From Acidimicrobiaceae bacterium (lineage in GTDB: Bacteria > Actinomycetota > Acidimicrobiia > Acidimicrobiales > RAAP-2), in the NCBI GenBank assembly GCA_003152555.1, contig PMAL01000149.1:23806-34006 (forward strand): a stretch of 10,201 nucleotides of DNA, written 5' to 3'. The position numbers and the translations under genes are program-made. The first letter of the stretch is position 1, and each line of letters begins with the position of its first letter. This document shows, piece after piece, positions 6,740 through 10,201 of this stretch. Below the pieces are notes generated by a model. That model ran no database searches, was not told where the DNA came from, and saw only the letters and a list, made by a program, of their open reading frames with translations.

Positions 6740-6867
6740 GACTTTTCAGTGGCCTTCGGGTCGCTCACGGCACGTCGCTCGCGGTCACGAAGAATGGCCC
6801 AACGGACCGTCACGACCGAGAGCACCAGGATCGCCAACACAAAGATCGAAAAGACCGCGATGAACAC
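6736..6867 (-). CDS. Single-pass small membrane protein (43 aa)
   Basis: A minus-strand reading frame from GTG 6867 to TAA 6736 encodes 43 residues. Residues 2-21 (FIAVFSIFVLAILVLSVVTV) form one hydrophobic helix. It is followed by a charged tail, RWAILRDRERRA and then a polar end, which by the positive-inside rule faces the cytoplasm. Real coding is supported by the clean membrane-plus-basic-tail layout, by a -10-like TAGCCT exactly 6 bases before the GTG, and by the tight fit between flanking genes. No specific family is recognised; many actinobacteria carry such tiny membrane proteins. Its stop shares the palindrome TTAA with the stop of the convergent coiled-coil gene, giving a 4-base tail-to-tail overlap. 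Expression is not proven. Confidence 0.65.
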   Translation of the reverse strand: MFIAVFSIFVLAILVLSVVTVRWAILRDRERRAVSDPKATEKS

Positions 6868-6873
6868 GCTGTC

Positions 6874-6901
6874 AGGCTAGTGGTGTCACAGGCCCCGGCA
6901 A
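6874..6901 (-). promoter_or_regulatory. Promoter of the small membrane protein gene
   Basis: On the minus strand TTGCCG (6901-6896, 4 of 6 to TTGACA) is followed by 16 bases and TAGCCT (6879-6874), then 6 bases to GTG 6867. The -35 to -10 layout copies that of the S53 gene. It abuts the divergent -10 candidate at 6902, so the two promoters could compete. Confidence 0.5.
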
Positions 6902-6907
6902 TAGTGT
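6902..6907 (+). promoter_or_regulatory. Candidate -10 for the nuclease-like gene pair
   Basis: TAGTGT lies only 4 bases before ATG 6912, closer than the 6-7 bases seen elsewhere. It is the best hexamer available in the 44-base divergent gap, and no Shine-Dalgarno is present. If the true first codon is further in, the next in-frame ATG is codon 28. Confidence 0.35.
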
Positions 6908-6911
6908 CTAC

Positions 6912-7709
6912 ATGACCCTGTTGCTGCCTTCCTCTCCACTCAATGTGGTGGACGCGTTGCGAGGTGACCGCACCGCGCGGCCGCTCGCCGATATGACGAG
7001 CGCCTCGGGCCTGCGGGCCCAACTAGAAGACGGAATTTACGAAATAATTGGCAAGTCCAATCCGGCTTCGCCACTCATCGTGCGCGCATCGTCACTGCGC
7101 CAGCCCGGAGCAACCACTGACCTGTCCTTCTTGGCGATCGGTCGGATTCGCGGCGTGCTCATCAACCAACTGCTCCGCCTGCACTGCGTTGGCGAGCACG
7201 TGGATCACGCCTTCGAAGAAGCCGTCGACGCATGGCGCGCGGAGGCTGGCGCCAACGAACTACTTAACCGGCTCGAACAGATGGACGACGACGAGCGAGC
7301 CCGCCTCGCTACCGACGTCACGGCCCACTCGGTGACCTTGCTTCGCTCTCTGGGCCCACTGCCCAGTCGGTGGATGCCGCGCAGCACGGTGCGCGCCACG
7401 CAGCGCCTGGCCGCCGGAAACGTAGTGCTGCGCGACGTCATTGACCTCATGATGGGCATGAACAACGCGCACTCGGCGTGCGTCGTGCTCTTAGACGTGA
7501 CCACGTCACCGCTCGATGAAGCGGCAGAACGCACCATGCGCTATCACGCGCTTGTCGAAACGTTGCGCACGTCTATCGTGCCGCTGCGCACCTCGGCGTT
7601 CTCCACCGCGACCGGTGAGCTGTGGAGCACCGGGGTCGACCACGAACTGCTGACGCGCAGTTACGATGAGGTCCTTGACGTTATCGATCAATTATGGAAG
7701 AGCCAATGA
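6912..7709 (+). CDS. RecB-like PD-(D/E)XK nuclease-fold protein, apparently degenerate
   Basis: A 265-residue soluble protein. Its layout resembles RecB/Cas4-type PD-(D/E)XK nuclease domains in actinobacteria. A helical first part contains GRIRGVLINQLLRLH (77-91), where active members often have RG..hH. A linker has WMPRSTVRATQRLAAGN (154-170). The core follows: VVLRDVIDLMMG (171-182), then CVVLLDVTTS (190-199), then YHALVETLR (211-219) and VPLRTSAF (223-230), then TGELWSTGVD. D178 fits the first catalytic Asp. D195-V196-T197 falls where D/E-x-K is expected, so the lysine is replaced by Thr, suggesting lost or altered catalysis. The assignment comes from pattern matching by eye. The next gene overlaps by 4 bases and seems to share the same fold, so the two probably work as a complex. 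A DNA-related role is inferred only. Confidence 0.55.
   Translation: MTLLLPSSPLNVVDALRGDRTARPLADMTSASGLRAQLEDGIYEIIGKSNPASPLIVRASSLRQPGATTDLSFLAIGRIRGVLINQLLRLHCVGEHVDHAFEEAVDAWRAEAGANELLNRLEQMDDDERARLATDVTAHSVTLLRSLGPLPSRWMPRSTVRATQRLAAGNVVLRDVIDLMMGMNNAHSACVVLLDVTTSPLDEAAERTMRYHALVETLRTSIVPLRTSAFSTATGELWSTGVDHELLTRSYDEVLDVIDQLWKSQ
7696..7702 (+). promoter_or_regulatory. Internal Shine-Dalgarno deciding the ATG 7706 start
   Basis: GGAAGAG inside the end of the upstream gene precedes ATG 7706; GGAAG ends 5 bases before it. This fits coupled translation from the ATGA overlap and argues against ATG 7694, which has no site before it. Confidence 0.6.
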
Positions 7710-8512
7710 CCACACTGTTGCACCGTCGTCACACCGCAGAACAACTGAACGAACTTATCGAGAGTGCACCAAAAAGTCTCGTTGCGCTGAACGACGATCA
7801 CCGTCGCTCCCTCTCCGCGCGCTTTCGTGGCGTCGCGAGCAACGAACACCGGCGGGTCGACGCATGGTCAGTGGAACGAGCCGGTCAGCCCTCGACACCA
7901 TTCCGCTGGGGTCCCAACACCGCGCGACGCACCATTGGCAACGCGGCACTCCGACGGGTCGCTTTCAGACCAGAACTCTTGATTTGCGACGCGGTGCACT
8001 TTGAAATCGACGATCTTTTATTGCGCGCGGTGTCGGGCAGCGCGCGGGCGGGGTCTCTGGGCCACTGGCTGTCGTGCCTGAACCATCCTGCGTTGGCACT
8101 AGTGAGTGCAGAAGCAATGAACTGGGCCACGCAGTTAATGGAAGCGGCCCAAGGTCTTTCCTACCCGTGGTTGATACCGGCGAGCGACGCGTACTACGAC
8201 GTGGCCACGGCGCGCACGACGTTGCGCGGTCGGCGCGACCTCGTTGTTGAACGCGACGCGTCGCGTGTCATCATCCGACTGCGCGCCGGCGCTCCGGGTA
8301 AGAGCGCCGGACCCGGACTTCGCTCGGATATGACGATTGATGCGCTCGCGAACGCCGACGGCATCGCACCGGCTCGATTCATTGGTCTCTGGCCCGAAGC
8401 GGGTGTTCTCTTGAGCGTTGACGGCACCATGAGCGATCTGCGTGCCGGCGCCCGGGATTTGGTTCGCACTGCCGTCGTCCAACGACGCACACGACTCGCA
8501 ATTGCCGCCTAA
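7706..8512 (+). CDS. Second nuclease-fold-like protein, partner of the upstream gene
   Basis: A 268-residue soluble protein, not recognised by name. The start at 7706 gives an ATGA overlap with the upstream stop; a start at 7694 would add four residues. The N-terminal two-thirds is mostly helical, with FRWGPNTARRTIGNAALRR (66-84) and SLGHWLSCLNHPALALVSAE (117-136). The last third can be laid over the upstream protein: PWLIPASDAYYDVATARTTL (154-173), RGRRDLVV (174-181), SRVIIRLRAG (186-195), then a helix with IDALANADGIAPARFIGLWP (211-230) and AGVLLSVDG. D178 matches D178 of the partner. Where a nuclease would have D/E-x-K, this protein has R191-L-R193, so catalysis by this site is unlikely. 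It is best read as a non-catalytic partner or nucleic acid-binding subunit. The fold call is uncertain; the gene itself is solid. Confidence 0.6.
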   Translation: MTTLLHRRHTAEQLNELIESAPKSLVALNDDHRRSLSARFRGVASNEHRRVDAWSVERAGQPSTPFRWGPNTARRTIGNAALRRVAFRPELLICDAVHFEIDDLLLRAVSGSARAGSLGHWLSCLNHPALALVSAEAMNWATQLMEAAQGLSYPWLIPASDAYYDVATARTTLRGRRDLVVERDASRVIIRLRAGAPGKSAGPGLRSDMTIDALANADGIAPARFIGLWPEAGVLLSVDGTMSDLRAGARDLVRTAVVQRRTRLAIAA

Positions 8513-8537
8513 AGATTGGGCTTGAGGTCGGGGCTAG

Positions 8538-8543
8538 TAGCGT
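8538..8543 (+). promoter_or_regulatory. Candidate -10 for typA
   Basis: TAGCGT, the same hexamer as before the Nudix gene, is followed by 9 bases and ATG 8553. TTGGGC at 8516-8521 with a 16-base spacer is a weak -35. The distance would give a leaderless or very short-leader mRNA. No proper Shine-Dalgarno exists: the TAGGG at 8546-8550 is only 2 bases from the ATG. Confidence 0.4.
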
Positions 8544-8552
8544 GGTAGGGCC

Positions 8553-10201
8553 ATGCCACTACGTTCTTCCCTTAGAAATATCGCAATTATTGCCCACGTC
8601 GACCACGGAAAGACCACCCTGGTTGACGCGATGCTGCGCCAAACCGGCTCTTTCACCGCCCACGAGGAGCTCACCGACCGCGTCATGGACTCCGGCGACC
8701 TGGAGCGCGAAAAGGGCATCACCATCCTGGCGAAGAACACCGCCGTCAAGTGGCACGACCTCACGATCAACATCATCGACACCCCGGGACACGCCGACTT
8801 TGGCGGCGAAGTGGAGCGCGGACTGGCCATGGTTGACGCCGTGGTGCTGCTGGTGGACGCCGCCGAGGGACCGCTGCCCCAGACGCGGTTCGTCCTGCGC
8901 AAGACGCTCGAGGCCCGCTTGCCGGTCGTACTAGTCATCAACAAGGTTGACCGTCCCGACGCGCGCGTCGCCGAAGTCGTGACCGAGGTGGAGAACCTAT
9001 TTCTCGACCTCGACGCCGACGTTGAGCAGATCTCCTTTCCCATCCTCTATGCGAGCGCCCGCCAGGGCTGGGCGTCCAAGACACCTGAGGACGTGACCGG
9101 TGACCTCACCGCGCTCTTCCAGACAATCGCCGACTACGTGCCGGCCCCCGAATACGAGGAGGGTCACGGTCTCCAGGCTCTCGTCTGCAACCTCGACGCG
9201 TCACCCTACCTGGGCCGCCTCGCGCTCTGTCGCGTAATCAACGGCACGCTAGAACGCGGACAACGCGTTGCCTGGTGTCGCATCGACGGCACGGTCGAGC
9301 ACGCCAAGATCACCGAGCTCTTCATCACCGAGGCGCTCGAGCGCATTCCCGCCCAGAGTGCCGGACCGGGCGACATCGTGGCCGTGGCCGGATTTGAGGA
9401 CATCTTCATTGGCGAGACCCTCGCCGACCCAGATAATCCAATTGCCCTCGAACCCCTGCACGTCGACGAGCCCAGCCTCTCGATGACCATTGGCATCAAC
9501 ACCTCCCCGCTCGCCGGCACCGAAGGCAAGTTACTTACCGCGCGTATGGTCAAGGACCGCCTCGACCGTGAGCTCGTGGGCAACGTCTCGCTACGCGTGC
9601 TCAACACCGAGCGCCCCGACGCCTGGGAAGTCCAGGGCCGCGGAGAACTGCAGTTGGCCATCCTGATCGAGACGATGCGTCGCGAGGGCTTTGAACTCAC
9701 GGTGGGTAAGCCCCAAGTCGTGACCAAGATCATCGACGGCCACGTATACGAGCCATTGGAGCACGTGACCATTGACGTGCACGAGGAGTTCGTGGGCAAC
9801 GTCACGACCCTGCTCGCGACCCGCAAGGGCACGATGCTCGACATGGTCAACCACGGCACTGGATGGGTGCGCTTGGAGTGGCGCATCCCGGCGCGAGGCC
9901 TCGTGGGTATCCGCACCGAATTCATGACCGAGACGCGCGGTGGCGGAATGATGCACTCGAACTTCGACGGCTACGCGCCCTGGTTTGGCGACATCCGCCT
10001 GCGCCAGAACGGCGTGCTGGTTGCCGACCGGCGCGGATACACCACGGGTAACGCGCTCATTGACCTAGAACAACGCGGCGTGTTGTTCGTCGGGCCCGGC
10101 GTTGAGGTGTTCGAGGGCATGATCGTGGGCGAGAACTCACGATCCGAAGAGATGAACGTGAACCCCACCAAGGAAAAGAAACTCACGAACATGCGCGCGT
10201 C
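8553..10201 (+). CDS. typA: Translational GTPase TypA/BipA, C-terminus beyond window edge
   Basis: The frame is open from ATG 8553 to the right edge, giving 549 residues of a family usually about 600-640 long, so only the end is missing. TypA binds the ribosome, hydrolyses GTP and supports 50S subunit assembly and growth under stress, often at low temperature. All GTPase motifs are present: G1 AHVDHGKTT (14-22), switch I REKGITI (52-58), G3 DTPGH (76-80), G4 NKVD (130-133) and G5 SAR in LYASARQGW. Domain II and the EF-G-like domains III and V follow, with the TypA-typical VQGRGELQLAILIETMRREG, then PARGLVGIRTEFMTETRG and GVLFVGPGVEVFEGMIVGEN. The final visible stretch (NVNPTKEKKLTNMRA) is the start of the family's C-terminal RNA-binding region. 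It lies 40 bases after the nuclease-like pair and may have its own promoter. No frameshift is seen. Confidence 0.98.
   Translation, partial: MPLRSSLRNIAIIAHVDHGKTTLVDAMLRQTGSFTAHEELTDRVMDSGDLEREKGITILAKNTAVKWHDLTINIIDTPGHADFGGEVERGLAMVDAVVLLVDAAEGPLPQTRFVLRKTLEARLPVVLVINKVDRPDARVAEVVTEVENLFLDLDADVEQISFPILYASARQGWASKTPEDVTGDLTALFQTIADYVPAPEYEEGHGLQALVCNLDASPYLGRLALCRVINGTLERGQRVAWCRIDGTVEHAKITELFITEALERIPAQSAGPGDIVAVAGFEDIFIGETLADPDNPIALEPLHVDEPSLSMTIGINTSPLAGTEGKLLTARMVKDRLDRELVGNVSLRVLNTERPDAWEVQGRGELQLAILIETMRREGFELTVGKPQVVTKIIDGHVYEPLEHVTIDVHEEFVGNVTTLLATRKGTMLDMVNHGTGWVRLEWRIPARGLVGIRTEFMTETRGGGMMHSNFDGYAPWFGDIRLRQNGVLVADRRGYTTGNALIDLEQRGVLFVGPGVEVFEGMIVGENSRSEEMNVNPTKEKKLTNMRA

Noticed and set aside
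7694..7705. ATG 7694 as start of the second nuclease-like gene
   Set aside because: It has no ribosome binding site, while ATG 7706 has GGAAG 5 bases upstream and an ATGA overlap with the preceding stop.
9206..9925. 239-residue minus-strand frame opposite typA
   Set aside because: TypA is unmistakable on the plus strand across this whole region; the antisense product is Ser/Arg-rich, a common shadow pattern.
1..10201. Mobile element, CRISPR array, tRNA or rRNA
   Set aside because: No transposase or integrase motif, no regularly spaced repeats, and no cloverleaf or rRNA-like sequence was noticed on either strand.

Overview
The window looks like a chromosomal segment of a GC-rich actinobacterium. 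An Acidimicrobiia-type lineage is my best guess, not a proof. The grounds are strong G/C third-position bias, frequent GTG starts, the protein families present, and start regions dominated by leaderless-looking promoters: a TAGNCT-like -10 hexamer placed 6-7 bases before the start codon, with no Shine-Dalgarno. The secreted S53 (sedolisin/kumamolisin) protease belongs to a family that mostly works at acid pH, which hints at an acidic or organic-rich habitat.

Left part (1-1817): a Nudix hydrolase on the minus strand, cut by the window edge, diverges from a TauE/SafE-type membrane permease on the plus strand. After the permease comes a DUF4395 membrane protein with two CxxC motifs and its own leaderless promoter. 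The permease and DUF4395 protein may both serve sulfur or thiol handling, but this rests on family knowledge only.

Middle part (1891-6454): two large secreted proteins. The first is a complete S53 pro-protease with propeptide, catalytic domain, calcium site, Ig-like domain and FN3-like domain. The second is a 687-residue protein that I do not recognise, with a repeat-rich propeller-like N-terminal half and a possible TIM-barrel, hydrolase-like C-terminal half. It is the only gene here with a real 5' leader and a Shine-Dalgarno in front of a GTG start.

Right part (6464-10201): a 91-residue acidic coiled-coil protein whose promoter -10 contains the stop codon of the gene before it; a 43-residue single-pass membrane protein on the minus strand whose stop codon interlocks with that gene's stop at a TTAA; then, divergently, a tightly coupled two-gene unit (4-base ATGA overlap). 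The two proteins of this unit appear to share a degenerate PD-(D/E)XK (RecB-like) nuclease fold. Finally typA (bipA), the ribosome-associated translational GTPase, runs off the right edge.

No rRNA, tRNA, CRISPR array, insertion sequence, integrase or phage gene was seen. The window is almost fully coding, and no stretch of more than about 125 bases lacks a gene. The most interesting items are the paired degenerate nuclease-like proteins, the unrecognised 687-residue secreted protein, and the compact leaderless promoter layout.
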